A stretch of 64,000 nt of DNA, from contig NZ_OMWD01000013.1 of assembly GCF_900314695.1 (NCBI RefSeq), positions 41,292 through 105,291 on the forward strand, written 5' to 3'. Below the pieces are notes generated by a model. It saw only the letters and a program-made list of their open reading frames with translations. It made no database searches and was not told the DNA's origin. The DNA comes from an uncultured Methanobrevibacter sp. Its GTDB lineage: Archaea > Methanobacteriota > Methanobacteria > Methanobacteriales > Methanobacteriaceae. Made by a program: the position numbers and the translations under genes. Position 1 is the first letter of the stretch. Each line of letters begins with the position of its first letter. This document shows positions 25,553-35,671 of this stretch, one piece after another.

Positions 25553-25558
25553 TATGTT

Positions 25559-27073
25559 TTAGTTTTTCTTATCCTGCAGTCGCAATGTCAGGATAAACAC
25601 AATTCCCATAATAATGGCCGTTACCTCCATTACGAATGCCATTGTATCCTGAATAATGATATTTACAATATCCTCAATGGTAGCATTCTCTTTAATTTCG
25701 TTTATACTGCCCACTTTTTGAAAGTAATCATAAGCCTCTTGATGGAATGTTTCATTTCCTGAATATTCTGGAGCATATATGTCGACTGCATGGGAAATGC
25801 CTCCGAAAACTCCAAGAATTAGAATTATTCCGATAACTGCTGTACCTAATGATTCACCTAATGTCTGACTGGTTGTATTAACTCCTGATGCGTTATTTTG
25901 ACTTTCCTTAGAAATGTTGACTAATGAAATATCAGTACATAATGCCATTAAAAATCCAAGTCCTGCTCCCATTACGAATAGTCCTGGGATTAAATCCAGT
26001 GTTGATGTATCCAGTCTGAACTGATAGCTTAAAAGCATACATCCTGCGATTGACATTATACATCCTATTGCCATGATTGTCTTGTGTTTCATTTTTCCAG
26101 TTAAGCTTGGAGCCAGCACTGCAAAAATAAGCAAGCCCATAGTCAATGGAAGTGTGGTCAGACCTGTATTGAATGCATTTAACTCTAATACGCTTTGCAA
26201 GAATAGGGAAACTGCAAACAATGCTCCGCCCATTGCAAGGTAAGATAATAACAAAATAATGCTGCCCACACGTAAATTTCTATCTTTAAATAATGCCATA
26301 TCAAGCAATGGTACTTTGCCGTTTCTTTTTCTTCTGATTTCAAACAATGCAAAACCGACTAATGCAATTAATCCTAAAATTATTGTCGCTACGCTGGTAG
26401 TGATATCTTTAGATAGGGATAAAATACCTAAAACTAATAAAACAAGTCCTACAAATGAAATTAGGGCACCTGTAATGTCCAAATCGCTTTTGGATTCGGT
26501 AGGTACGAAGTTAGGTATTTTGCTTTGCATTAGTAAAATAATGAAAACGATTATTAATTCACATGCAAATCCGTATCTCCAACTTAAAAATGTTGTCATG
26601 ACTCCACCGAAGAGCGGGCCGATAGCAGCTGCAATTGCACCCATTACACCTACAATTGCTAGAGCAACTGTACGTTTTTCACCTGAATATGTTCCACTTA
26701 TGATGGAAACGGTAGCAGGCATCATCAATGCTCCAGCAATACCTTCAATTACTGACCATCCTATAAATAACATTGTAGCACTTGAACTTATTGCTGCAGT
26801 AAATGTACCGACACCATAAAGTGCAGTACCGATTAAAAACAGTTTCTTTTTACCGACTATGTCCTGAAGCTTGGCGCTTAGTAGCATGAATGCAGCGGTG
26901 ATGAGAGTATAAAATGACATGATCATTTGAATGGTGCTCACATCAGTATTCAAATCAGCAACAACCTGAGAAATACTAACATTCATGAATGTCGCATCCA
27001 AAGCTATAATAAATGAAGCTAAAGCCACTATTATCAATGGAACCCAGGAGTGTTCCTTAATAGTTTCATTCAT
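25559..27073 (-). CDS. MFS drug:H+ antiporter, DHA2 (EmrB/QacA-like) family
   Basis: 504 residues with 14 predicted membrane segments. It has the DHA2 opening IALDATFMNVSISQVVADL, motif A-like LQDIVGKKKLFLIGT, and motif C-like VIGVMGAIAAAIGPLFGG. A loop between helices 13 and 14 carries a short extracellular segment. Family members export hydrophobic cations or other toxic compounds; the substrate is not known. ATG follows GGAGGATTAATAAAA. No adjacent regulator is seen. Confidence 0.88.
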   Translation of the reverse strand: MNETIKEHSWVPLIIVALASFIIALDATFMNVSISQVVADLNTDVSTIQMIMSFYTLITAAFMLLSAKLQDIVGKKKLFLIGTALYGVGTFTAAISSSATMLFIGWSVIEGIAGALMMPATVSIISGTYSGEKRTVALAIVGVMGAIAAAIGPLFGGVMTTFLSWRYGFACELIIVFIILLMQSKIPNFVPTESKSDLDITGALISFVGLVLLVLGILSLSKDITTSVATIILGLIALVGFALFEIRRKRNGKVPLLDMALFKDRNLRVGSIILLLSYLAMGGALFAVSLFLQSVLELNAFNTGLTTLPLTMGLLIFAVLAPSLTGKMKHKTIMAIGCIMSIAGCMLLSYQFRLDTSTLDLIPGLFVMGAGLGFLMALCTDISLVNISKESQNNASGVNTTSQTLGESLGTAVIGIILILGVFGGISHAVDIYAPEYSGNETFHQEAYDYFQKVGSINEIKENATIEDIVNIIIQDTMAFVMEVTAIIMGIVFILTLRLQDKKN

Positions 27074-27382
27074 TTTTATTAATCCTCCAAAATAGTGTTA
27101 CGTTTATAAAAATTTTTTTCATGTCTTTTGAATGGATATGTCAAACATTAATTATATCCTGCTATTGTATTTCTTTTTTATTGCTTATATTTTTTTCATA
27201 GTTCTCTAAAAAGATTCAGCTCTGATAATGAATTAATGAGGGGGTGATGATTAATTTGATTAAAATTGGATTGTCTTGACCAATGGTTGAAATATTTCAA
27301 ATATTATGTTAATTCTAAAATTAAGTCAAGTTCAAAAGCAGACTTCAATTTAAATGTCGGGCATTGATTGATTGAGCAAATA
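27074..27382. promoter_or_regulatory. Intergenic region upstream of the DHA2 gene with a palindrome
   Basis: Contains the transporter's ribosome site (GGAGGATT) and a minus-strand TATA-like TTTATAAAC near 27103-27111. TTGAAATATTTCAA at 27287-27300 is a perfect 14-base palindrome of unknown role, closer to the methyltransferase stop. GGGTGATGATTAAT near 27242 partly matches the fic 13-mer. Confidence 0.4.
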
Positions 27383-27985
27383 CTATTTTTCAGCAATATG
27401 TAATGCTGTGTGCTCTTCTGTTTTTTGAAAAGAAACTGGATTAAATCCATTTTGTATGAATAGTTTTTTCATTTCCACTTCTCCATAAAAATGATAATCT
27501 CCATTAGGTGAAAATTTTGTCAGCAAATTCATCATTGGTCTTACAAGAGTTGGAACATAAGGATCTCCGATTAATAACTTTCCTCCTTCTTTTAGGACAC
27601 GTTGCATTTCCGCTAGGACAATATCTGGATGAATGTAGTGGTGAAATGATGCATTGCAAACTATAATATCGAATGTATTATTGTCGAAAGGCAATTTCTC
27701 AGCGTCAGCTACTAAAAATGATGCTTTATCTTTGCATTTGTCTTTTGCTTCTATTATCATGTTTTCAGAAAAGTCAACTCCAGTCAATTCATATTTTTCA
27801 TCCGGAAGCATTTCAAACAGATTTCCATTTCCACATCCAACATCTAAAATCTTTCCGCTTTTTGATTTTGAAATCTCTTTAACCAGATTTTCATACATAG
27901 GTTCGACAAATTTTCCATCTTTTGAATTGTTATAATGCTCGGCAGTTTCGTTAAAATGTTGTTTTGTTCTTTCTTTTGCATTCAT
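27383..27985 (-). CDS. Class I SAM-dependent methyltransferase
   Basis: 200 residues with a Rossmann methyltransferase fold: motif I ILDVGCGNGNLFEML, motif II-like ELTGVDFSENMI, and FDIIVCNASFHHYIHPDIVL, of the UbiE/COQ5-like small-molecule type. I prefer ATG 27985, behind AGAGAGTAATATT; an in-frame ATG at 28039 would add 18 residues without a site. It is alone between the transporter and adhesin genes. Substrate unknown. Confidence 0.8.
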   Translation of the reverse strand: MNAKERTKQHFNETAEHYNNSKDGKFVEPMYENLVKEISKSKSGKILDVGCGNGNLFEMLPDEKYELTGVDFSENMIIEAKDKCKDKASFLVADAEKLPFDNNTFDIIVCNASFHHYIHPDIVLAEMQRVLKEGGKLLIGDPYVPTLVRPMMNLLTKFSPNGDYHFYGEVEMKKLFIQNGFNPVSFQKTEEHTALHIAEK

Positions 27986-28247
27986 AATATTACTCTCTTT
28001 GAATCTAGATAATTGTAAATGATACTCTATTGAAATCAATATAAATAGCTATTTTACAGAGTCTTTAAGATGCGATATGTCGCTGATGAAATGCACAAAA
28101 AGATTATTGAAATTTAAAGGTAGTTGATTGAAATGCTGAAAAGTATTATATTTTAACAAAGTGAAGCTGGTCTTAAAAGGATATATCTGCGTTTAATATT
28201 CATGGAGTCTATCAAAAAAAGAATAATAAATAAGAATCGGATGATTC

Positions 28248-31200
28248 CTATTTAATTTTAATTTTCACAGTTTTGGTTGCTTTTTTATATAATGTATTTC
28301 CATTAAAGGTCAATTTGCCTTTAAAAGTACCTTTTTTACTTAATTTGGTAATTTTAAAGGTTGCTTTTCCTTTTGAGTTGGTTTTAGCAACGTAAGTTTT
28401 ACCATTCACTTTTAATGTAACTTTAAGGTTTTTGACTGTTTTGCCTTTGCTGTTTTTCATTGTCACTGTATATTTTTTAGTTTTTAAAGATTTTTTGAAA
28501 GTTTTTGCTTTAGCAGATATTTTCGGTGTATCTTTTTTAACTGTTATTTTTGCAGTGGCAGTGGTTTTAACATACTTTCCAAAGCCATTTACAGTAACTG
28601 TTGCAGTATATGTTTTTGGAACCAAACCGTTTAACGGCAATTTGACTTGTCCGTTTTTATTTGTTTTTAGTGTTTTGACAGCTCCATTTGAAAGTTTAAT
28701 GGTTACCTTAACTCCAGTTAGCACATCACCGTAAACATCTTTAACGGTTGCAGTCAAGTATTTTCCACCATTGTATACGGTAGTCACATCAGAAGCCTTT
28801 ATTGTTGTTGTTAAATTTTCTAAAGGTTTTGTATAAACTTTTAGAGGAAGGGCTTGATTTTTAAGGGTTACATCTCTAAATCCTGTTCCATCGTCAACAA
28901 ATGAAACGTTTGCTTTGGAAAGAACTCTTGTCTCATTTAATAAAGGAACGGAATGTGTTTTCATAACAACTGTAAAGATGTCTCCTTGTTTTATAGGAAT
29001 GCTTTTGCTTAACTTGATGGTGTGGAATCCTCTAAATGGGGATGAGCCATTTTGTGTTAATTTCAGTTTGTTGTTAACATAAATCTCGACAACATAATCT
29101 TCATTTTTTTCGTTGAAGTAGGTTCCAACAGCACTTATGAAGTCATCTCCAATTGATTGGTATGAATTTTTATAGGTATAATTTTCTGCTTTGGTTTCGA
29201 AGTTAAACATTCCGCTAATGTCAGTCTGATAGTTTTTATTGTAGTTTTCAGTGTTTTCAAGTATGAATCCGATAAATTGACTGTCATTTCCGAATACGGT
29301 GTCATAATATGACACATATATGAATCCGTTATCATATTTGTCCTTGCCGTAGCTGTTTTTAATGATCCATGCTCCGTTTCCTGGTGGGGTTATTAAAAAG
29401 TTGCTTGCAGGGTAATTGTCATCCCATCCAACAACACAAATTGCATGACTTGCATGTGTTTCTTTAGTTTCATTGTAATACCATGCAGAAGTGTTTGTAT
29501 TGAAATAGGGGGATAGGTATGTTATAAACAGATCTCCTGTTACTGCACCATATTTCAATATGGCTTCTTTTATTTTGGCATTGTCTGATGTATTTGCGCG
29601 TCTATCGATTATTTCGGCATCCTGGATGTGGATTGTTTCATTTGTAAAAATTACATGGTCGATTTTTCCATATATGTCAAATGAATCATATTCTGTAGAT
29701 ATTGGTCCATACCAGCCAAGAAGGTAACTTAAGGCCATGTATGTAAATCCTGATTCGGTAATATCACTGTTACCGTATTTTGAGTATTTTAATAAGTTTT
29801 TCTGTATGTTTTGTATGGATAAATCATACTCAATTCCGGTTGATTTAAGCAAGGCGGTTTCTAATGCTGAACATGTTGAGAAAACCCAACAGCCTCCGGA
29901 AAATCCTTGATCTTTTATTGAACTCACCCATCCCCAATCACGGGAGTCATAACGTGCTGGGAGATTTTCAACAGTTACTGTATTGTTTATTAATTTTATT
30001 TTCAAGCCGGTTCCATTCATTATAAGAACATAATTGGTATCGGTAAGATTTTCAACTAAAATGTCATCTGCATAGTCATTGTCATTTAAAATAGAATCTT
30101 TTATGTATAAACTATGGACAGCTTCTGTATTATTTTCAAAAACTGAATTCTTTATAATATATCCTCCTGAATATACATATATTGCATTTTTTGTATTGTT
30201 GATGAATCTGGAACCAGTTATATTTAAAATGCTTGTATCAGCACATATTGCTCCACCATTTGACAAATCATCTGTGAAATCCAATTTGTTATTAGTAAAT
30301 GTAGAATTCACGATTTCAAATGCGGGATATTCTATTGTTTTTGTGCTGGTAATATCAGTAAGGTTAACTCTTTGCACGATTAAATTTGAAGTATAGATTG
30401 CACCGCCTGAATAGACAGCAGAATTATTGATGAACTTGGAATTTCGAATTTCCAATTTTCCTCCAAGTTGAATTAAAGCGCCGCCGTATCTGCTGTGTGA
30501 ATTGATGAATTCCGTATTATTTATTAATAAAGTTGCAGCATTTCCTCTGCTCCATCCGTTTACGTCATTTAAGATACATCCTGCATTATTCAATGAGGAT
30601 ACATTCACGAAACTACAATTGTCAATAGTGGGGTAGCATGTATCTGTAAATGCCAAAGCTCCTGCAGTCTTTGTGGCATATAGGTTAATGAATTTTGTGT
30701 TGTTGCATGTTACATATGAATTTGTTGCATATATTGCTGTTGAATATGCTGCTGTTGAGTTCATGAAGATTGAATTTTTCACTGATAAGTGTTGGTCTGA
30801 ACTACAATAAACCATTCCTCGAGTTATATTGTTTGTATTTCTAAAAATTGAATTTTCAATATAGAAATTAATTTTTAGAGAATCATCATATGAAGAACTT
30901 TCATTGCCTTCCGTGAAATTTTCATTGTCATCATCGGTTTCATTATATGTATAATTGCCAGTATCATTTAAGTAATCACTGTCATCTCCGGGTCCAACCA
31001 ATGTATAATTCTCTATAGCTCGGACTTTGATGAATATTACTCCTCCTTCTGGAGCAAAATTCCCGTCAAATATACAATTGTCTACATTGAGGCCGGTTTC
31101 AACATATATTGCACCACCGTTTTTTGCAGCATGATTGTTTTCAAAAACAACGTTGTTGCATGTTATATTTTTATGTGCATATATTGCTCCACCATTTTCA

Positions 31201-31574
31201 TGGTTTCCATTAATCAGAATAAGATTCTTTAATGTGATGTTTCCATCATATGTGGAGAATATTCTTGATTGGCTATTACCATCAATTTTGTGGTTGTTTC
31301 CATTAATGGTAATGCTTTTGTTAATTGTTATTCCATCCTTTGAGCCGGATTCGTATATGTAATCTTTTGTGATATTCAATACGCCTCCATCCTCAACTTC
31401 ATCTATTTCATTAGATAAATCCGTAAAAGTGCCGGTAGTATTCAAACTAACAATTTCATTAGTTGCATCTTCTATGCCAATGTTGTCATCAGTTGAATTG
31501 TCTGCTGCACTTACTGCAGTGATGGCAAAAATTGTTATTATTAAAATTGTTAAAATTTTTGTAAGTTTGTTCAA
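28248..31574 (-). CDS. Adhesin-like surface protein with papain-like (C1) peptidase domain
   Basis: 1108 residues. A signal peptide (residues 1-23, ending ITAVSAA) is followed by right-handed beta-helix repeats to about 510, with recurring NNxxFxNNxAxxGGAIY units. Residues about 540-770 are a C1-type peptidase: oxyanion Gln556 in KDQG, nucleophile Cys562 in GGCWVFS, His710 in SHAICVVGWDD and Asn740 in IIKNSYG. A lectin-like domain (about 800-915) and two Ig-like domains (about 922-1108, Lys-rich) follow. No membrane anchor or LPXTG is seen. This is a typical Methanobrevibacter adhesin-like protein; cleavage of self or host/bacterial proteins is inferred. Start is TTG behind GGAGGTATAAT. Confidence 0.9.
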   Translation of the reverse strand: MNKLTKILTILIITIFAITAVSAADNSTDDNIGIEDATNEIVSLNTTGTFTDLSNEIDEVEDGGVLNITKDYIYESGSKDGITINKSITINGNNHKIDGNSQSRIFSTYDGNITLKNLILINGNHENGGAIYAHKNITCNNVVFENNHAAKNGGAIYVETGLNVDNCIFDGNFAPEGGVIFIKVRAIENYTLVGPGDDSDYLNDTGNYTYNETDDDNENFTEGNESSSYDDSLKINFYIENSIFRNTNNITRGMVYCSSDQHLSVKNSIFMNSTAAYSTAIYATNSYVTCNNTKFINLYATKTAGALAFTDTCYPTIDNCSFVNVSSLNNAGCILNDVNGWSRGNAATLLINNTEFINSHSRYGGALIQLGGKLEIRNSKFINNSAVYSGGAIYTSNLIVQRVNLTDITSTKTIEYPAFEIVNSTFTNNKLDFTDDLSNGGAICADTSILNITGSRFINNTKNAIYVYSGGYIIKNSVFENNTEAVHSLYIKDSILNDNDYADDILVENLTDTNYVLIMNGTGLKIKLINNTVTVENLPARYDSRDWGWVSSIKDQGFSGGCWVFSTCSALETALLKSTGIEYDLSIQNIQKNLLKYSKYGNSDITESGFTYMALSYLLGWYGPISTEYDSFDIYGKIDHVIFTNETIHIQDAEIIDRRANTSDNAKIKEAILKYGAVTGDLFITYLSPYFNTNTSAWYYNETKETHASHAICVVGWDDNYPASNFLITPPGNGAWIIKNSYGKDKYDNGFIYVSYYDTVFGNDSQFIGFILENTENYNKNYQTDISGMFNFETKAENYTYKNSYQSIGDDFISAVGTYFNEKNEDYVVEIYVNNKLKLTQNGSSPFRGFHTIKLSKSIPIKQGDIFTVVMKTHSVPLLNETRVLSKANVSFVDDGTGFRDVTLKNQALPLKVYTKPLENLTTTIKASDVTTVYNGGKYLTATVKDVYGDVLTGVKVTIKLSNGAVKTLKTNKNGQVKLPLNGLVPKTYTATVTVNGFGKYVKTTATAKITVKKDTPKISAKAKTFKKSLKTKKYTVTMKNSKGKTVKNLKVTLKVNGKTYVAKTNSKGKATFKITKLSKKGTFKGKLTFNGNTLYKKATKTVKIKIK

Positions 31575-31689
31575 ATTATACCTCCAAAATATTTGTATTA
31601 TAATATTTGGTTAGGATGATACTTATAAGTATTTTTTTTCAATGCTTTACAGTATTCAAAATTGAATAATTCTGTAAAAAATATCTTCT

Positions 31690-32457
31690 TTAAAGCTTTT
31701 TCACTTTTAGTTCCTTGCGGGGAACAATTCTTTGATATTTCACATCAGGATATCCAATTACCATGCATGTAACTACATCATATCCCTTTTCCAAATCGAG
31801 CAGCTTTTTAAGGCTGCGGCTCATTTTACTGCACATTACAAAAAATCCGCTGTACAATACTCCAAGTCCTAGGCTTTCTGCCATAATTTCCATATATGAA
31901 CTTGCAAGACCTCCGTCAACCGTACTTTTACTTGCAACAACTATAACTAATGGAGCACCTTTAAAGAAAAAGTCATCATCTATTTCCATTCTCTTCAAAT
32001 AGCTTGCAAAAACAGACCCGAATTTTTTACCCTTTCTGAATAGGTTTAAGCATATTTCCTCTGCTTCTTTTTGCTTGGATCCCAGTATTGTATATGAAAT
32101 CATCTGCTTGTTTGCTCCGGTTGGAGAATAACGTCCTGCTTCAAGAATCTTTTCTATTTTTTCATCTTCAACCAAATCCGGCTTGAATTTTCTGATTGTA
32201 CGTCTGCTTTTCATTGCATTGAGCAATGTTTCAGAGTCAATTTCACTCATTAAAACAACTTCCTCATCAATGAAGTCGTAATTGGTCATGGTTATTGCCC
32301 CTTGTGGACATATTGCATAGCAGTGACCGCATTCCATGCATCCTTTCTGGCTTGTGTGAATTTCATCATTTTCTAAAAACAGGTATGAGTTAGGACAGTC
32401 ATCAACACATTTCAAACAGACAATACATTTATCACAATCAACAGTAATCGGATTCAT
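31690..32457 (-). CDS. Nitroreductase-family protein with N-terminal ferredoxin domain
   Basis: 255 residues. Residues 1-55 carry two [4Fe-4S] motifs, CDKCIVCLKCVDDCP and CMECGHCYAICP. The remainder is an FMN-binding nitroreductase fold starting LLNAMKSRRTIRKFKPD, with SPTGANKQMISYTIL and the ending GYDVVTCMVIGYPD. Such fusions reduce quinone-like or nitro-compounds with ferredoxin electrons; physiological substrates are unknown. ATG follows AGGTGAAACAAT. It is divergent from the following MFS gene by 255 bases. Confidence 0.86.
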   Translation of the reverse strand: MNPITVDCDKCIVCLKCVDDCPNSYLFLENDEIHTSQKGCMECGHCYAICPQGAITMTNYDFIDEEVVLMSEIDSETLLNAMKSRRTIRKFKPDLVEDEKIEKILEAGRYSPTGANKQMISYTILGSKQKEAEEICLNLFRKGKKFGSVFASYLKRMEIDDDFFFKGAPLVIVVASKSTVDGGLASSYMEIMAESLGLGVLYSGFFVMCSKMSRSLKKLLDLEKGYDVVTCMVIGYPDVKYQRIVPRKELKVKKL

Positions 32458-32712
32458 ATTGTTTCACCTTATTGATGAAATATTGACATTATTAGCTTAT
32501 AAATAGTAATGTAATTGATTTTTGACCTACTAAATAAATGGTACATACTTCGATGTTAAATGTTTTGAATTTTGCAAAAGCATTTGAAAAAGTAATTTTT
32601 GATATTTTTGGATAATTTCTCAGATTGAGCACATTATTGACTTTCTTTGCATTTTCCACAAACATGGCTAATGATTATTATTTAATATGGATGGAATTCA
32701 ATATAATTAATT

Positions 32713-34071
32713 ATGAATAAAATTGTTGAGGATAAATGGGTAACGATAATTGGTTGCTTGCTTTTGTTTAGCGTGCAGTTCATAGCAAATATGGTTATTG
32801 TAGCTTTGCCTTCAATGTCTTCGAATTTGCATTTGGATTTTGAAATGGAAAACGCTATCAACCTGGTTTTTTTAATTACTTCAGTTTCACTGATGGTTCC
32901 TTTAGGAACCTATGTTTCGAAATATGGGATTGGAAGATATCTGAAAATCAGCCTTTTGCTGATGATTTTTGCATTATTGCTTTCGGCTTTTGCAGCAGAC
33001 ATTAATATGATTATGTTTTCAAGATTTCTTCAGGGAATTGCCACTGCTGTCATCAACAGTTCCATGTATGTCATTGTTACATTGCAGCTGCCTTCCGACA
33101 GGTTGGGTTCTGCATTGGGAATAATGGGCTCCTGCGGTTATGTTGGATTATGCTTGTCGAATACAGTTTCCGGATTTATCGTTTATTATTTCGGTTGGAG
33201 GGTAATTTTCCTTGTATTGATTCCAGTTTATATTGTTACTCTATTGATATTGATTAAATTGGATAAGGAATGGTATATTGAGGGTATTGAAATTAGTGAC
33301 CATGTAGGTTCGATACTCTATGTCATTTTTATGATTCTTTTCCTCTATGGTATTGCCAGACTGGACAACAATAATCTGGAAGTGATAATAGCAAGTCTGG
33401 TAATTTTTGGCATCTTTGTATATTTCGAAAGGCATATCTCCAATCCTCGTTATGACTTGAGAATTTTTAGAAATCTAAAATATTTGATTGGAAATTATTC
33501 CGCTTTTGTTATGTATGCCATGGCATTTATCGCATCATATATTCTTAATTTCTATTTGCAGTATGTTTTGGGATATGATAGTCGATGGACAGGATTATTT
33601 TTACTTTCAACACCTGTTGCAGTTGTATTTGTCTCCAGTTTTGCCGGAAAATTAGCGGATAGGGTTGATGAGAGGATTATATCTTCCATTGCATTAGTCT
33701 TCATTTTAATTGATGTTCTATTATTGTTTTTCATGGATGTGGTGCCGCTTTATATGCTTTTGGTTGCATGTATCCTTCAGGGAATTGGGCATGGTCTTTT
33801 TTCCTCGCCAAACAATCGTTTTGTATTGACTCAGGTCAGTGAAAAGGATTTGAGTAATGCATCTGCGGTGCTTTCAACAAGCAAGGATGTTGGAAAAAGC
33901 ATTAGCTTGGCTATGTTTACTGTAATAAGTGGTTTTTTCATGGGATCTGCCAACACTTACGATGGCAATGTTTCTGCATTCCTACTGCCTTCTAAAATTA
34001 CATTGGCAATATCATTGCTGCTTGGAATATCTGCTTTGATTTTATTGATTTTAAACAGACTTAAAGATTAG
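32713..34071 (+). CDS. MFS transporter (multidrug-efflux-like)
   Basis: 452 residues with 12-14 hydrophobic segments. Signs of the DHA2-type group include an early ANMVIVALPSMSSNL, motif A-like VPLGTYVSKYGIGRYLK and ALGIMGSCGYVGLCLSNTVSG. It shares only family-level similarity with the transporter at 25.5-27 kb. No ribosome site is evident; a TATA-like element lies shortly upstream, consistent with a leaderless message. Substrate unknown. Confidence 0.83.
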   Translation: MNKIVEDKWVTIIGCLLLFSVQFIANMVIVALPSMSSNLHLDFEMENAINLVFLITSVSLMVPLGTYVSKYGIGRYLKISLLLMIFALLLSAFAADINMIMFSRFLQGIATAVINSSMYVIVTLQLPSDRLGSALGIMGSCGYVGLCLSNTVSGFIVYYFGWRVIFLVLIPVYIVTLLILIKLDKEWYIEGIEISDHVGSILYVIFMILFLYGIARLDNNNLEVIIASLVIFGIFVYFERHISNPRYDLRIFRNLKYLIGNYSAFVMYAMAFIASYILNFYLQYVLGYDSRWTGLFLLSTPVAVVFVSSFAGKLADRVDERIISSIALVFILIDVLLLFFMDVVPLYMLLVACILQGIGHGLFSSPNNRFVLTQVSEKDLSNASAVLSTSKDVGKSISLAMFTVISGFFMGSANTYDGNVSAFLLPSKITLAISLLLGISALILLILNRLKD

Positions 34072-34161
34072 GCTATGGTTTAATTAAACATTAAAAAATT
34101 AAAAAAGATTATTTGAGTCTAATTGATTTGGTGAAATAATTTTTAAAAAATAAAGAAAATA

Positions 34162-34186
34162 AAGTGTTTAATGATTTTAAACACTT
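34162..34186. terminator. Hairpin between convergent genes
   Basis: AAGTGTTTA (34162-34170) and TAAACACTT (34178-34186) form a perfect 9-base stem with a 7-base loop, 12 bases before the dehydrogenase stop and able to work on both strands. Confidence 0.55.
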
Positions 34187-34197
34187 GTTAAAGTACA

Positions 34198-35421
34198 TCA
34201 GTCTCTTCTGAAGAGATCTCTTGTATATACCTTGTCTGCAACATCGCCAAGAATGTCTGAATCAAAACGGTTTGCAAGAATGACATCACTTTCACTCTTG
34301 AAACGGTCAATATCATTTACCACTTCGGATTTGAAGAAATCGCTTCCATTCTCTAATGTTGGTTCATAGATGATTATTGGAATTCCTTCTGCCTTTATAC
34401 GTTTCATGACGCCCTGTATGGCTGATGCACGGAAATTGTCACTGTTACTCTTCATGGTAAGTCTATAGACTCCAACTGTTTTTGGGTCTCTTGAAATGAT
34501 TTGGTCAGCAATAAATTCCTTACGTACGGAATTGGAATGAACCACCGCTTCTATCATAGTCTGTGGAACGTCCTTATAATTTGCCAACAGCTGTTTTGTG
34601 TCTTTAGGCAAGCAGTATCCACCATATCCGAATGATGGGTTGTTGTAATGTCCTCCAATACGAGGATCCATACATACTCCGTCTATGATCATCTGTGTGT
34701 CAAGGCCTTTGGTTTGAGCATAGGTGTCAAGTTCATTGAAGTAGCTTACCCTTACAGCAAGATATGTGTTTGCAAAAAGCTTGATTGCTTCAGCTTCTGT
34801 TAGATGTGCCAAAAGCACAGGAATGTCCTGTTCGATGGAATCTGACCTTTTTTCCTCTTCTCTTGCACCTTCCAGAAGAAGGTCTGCAAACATCTGTCCT
34901 TCCTCTTCCTGGTCATCGTCGCATCCAACAACTATGCGGCTTGGATGGAGATTGTCATAAAGTGCTTTTGACTCACGAAGGAATTCCGGGCTGAATATGA
35001 TGTTTTTGATTCCATACTTTTCACGCACGGATGATGTATATCCCACAGGTATTGTTGATTTGATAACCATAAGAACGTCAGGATTGACCTTAAGTGTCCA
35101 TTCTATAGCATCCTCAACTGCGGAGGTGTCAAAGAAATGGTTGACGTCATCGTAATTTGTTGGTGTGGCTATAATGACAAGTTCAGCGCTTTTGTATGCT
35201 GCTTCCTTGTCGGTAGTTGTGTGAAGGTTCAGTTCTCTTTCGCCATCACGGACTTCTTTAAAAAATCTTTCGATTTCATCATCTTGTATGGGGCTAATGA
35301 ACTGATTTAATTTCTTTGCTTTTGATTCTGTTGTTGTAATTGCAGTAACTTCATGTTTTTGAGCTAATAAAACAGCAAGAGAAAGACCTACATATCCTAC
35401 TCCTGCAACGGTAATTTTCAT
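34198..35421 (-). CDS. UDP-glucose/GDP-mannose dehydrogenase family protein
   Basis: 407 residues. NAD-binding VAGVGYVGLSLAVLLA at the N-terminus, SPEFLRESKALYDN in the middle and the catalytic cysteine in GYGGYCLPKDTKQ (Cys270). It oxidises a UDP-sugar to its uronate in two steps, for envelope polysaccharide or glycan. It resembles short UDP-glucose 6-dehydrogenases (about 400 residues). ATG follows GGAGACAAATTAAA. It is divergent from the glycosyltransferase genes, at the left of an envelope-sugar group. Confidence 0.88.
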   Translation of the reverse strand: MKITVAGVGYVGLSLAVLLAQKHEVTAITTTESKAKKLNQFISPIQDDEIERFFKEVRDGERELNLHTTTDKEAAYKSAELVIIATPTNYDDVNHFFDTSAVEDAIEWTLKVNPDVLMVIKSTIPVGYTSSVREKYGIKNIIFSPEFLRESKALYDNLHPSRIVVGCDDDQEEEGQMFADLLLEGAREEEKRSDSIEQDIPVLLAHLTEAEAIKLFANTYLAVRVSYFNELDTYAQTKGLDTQMIIDGVCMDPRIGGHYNNPSFGYGGYCLPKDTKQLLANYKDVPQTMIEAVVHSNSVRKEFIADQIISRDPKTVGVYRLTMKSNSDNFRASAIQGVMKRIKAEGIPIIIYEPTLENGSDFFKSEVVNDIDRFKSESDVILANRFDSDILGDVADKVYTRDLFRRD

Positions 35422-35671
35422 TTTAATTTGTCTCCTATCTTATCTTTTTTTATAGTGTTATCTTATTTCATTAAAATAATCATATATATATTACATTTTT
35501 TTATTTAAATAATTTTGTGTAAATCAAGGGGTTTATACTTCTTTTAAGGATTGATTTTTCAAAATCCGTTAATTTTGAGGGTATATGAATTGTTTGGATA
35601 ACTTTTTTTTAAAAGCCATATTTTTTTCAAATTTGGAAATTATTTATAATATTTCAAATAAAATATATATT

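Noticed and set aside
26259..26819. Plus-strand frame of 186 codons opposite the DHA2 transporter
   Set aside because: Antisense shadow of a clear membrane transporter, with no ribosome site.
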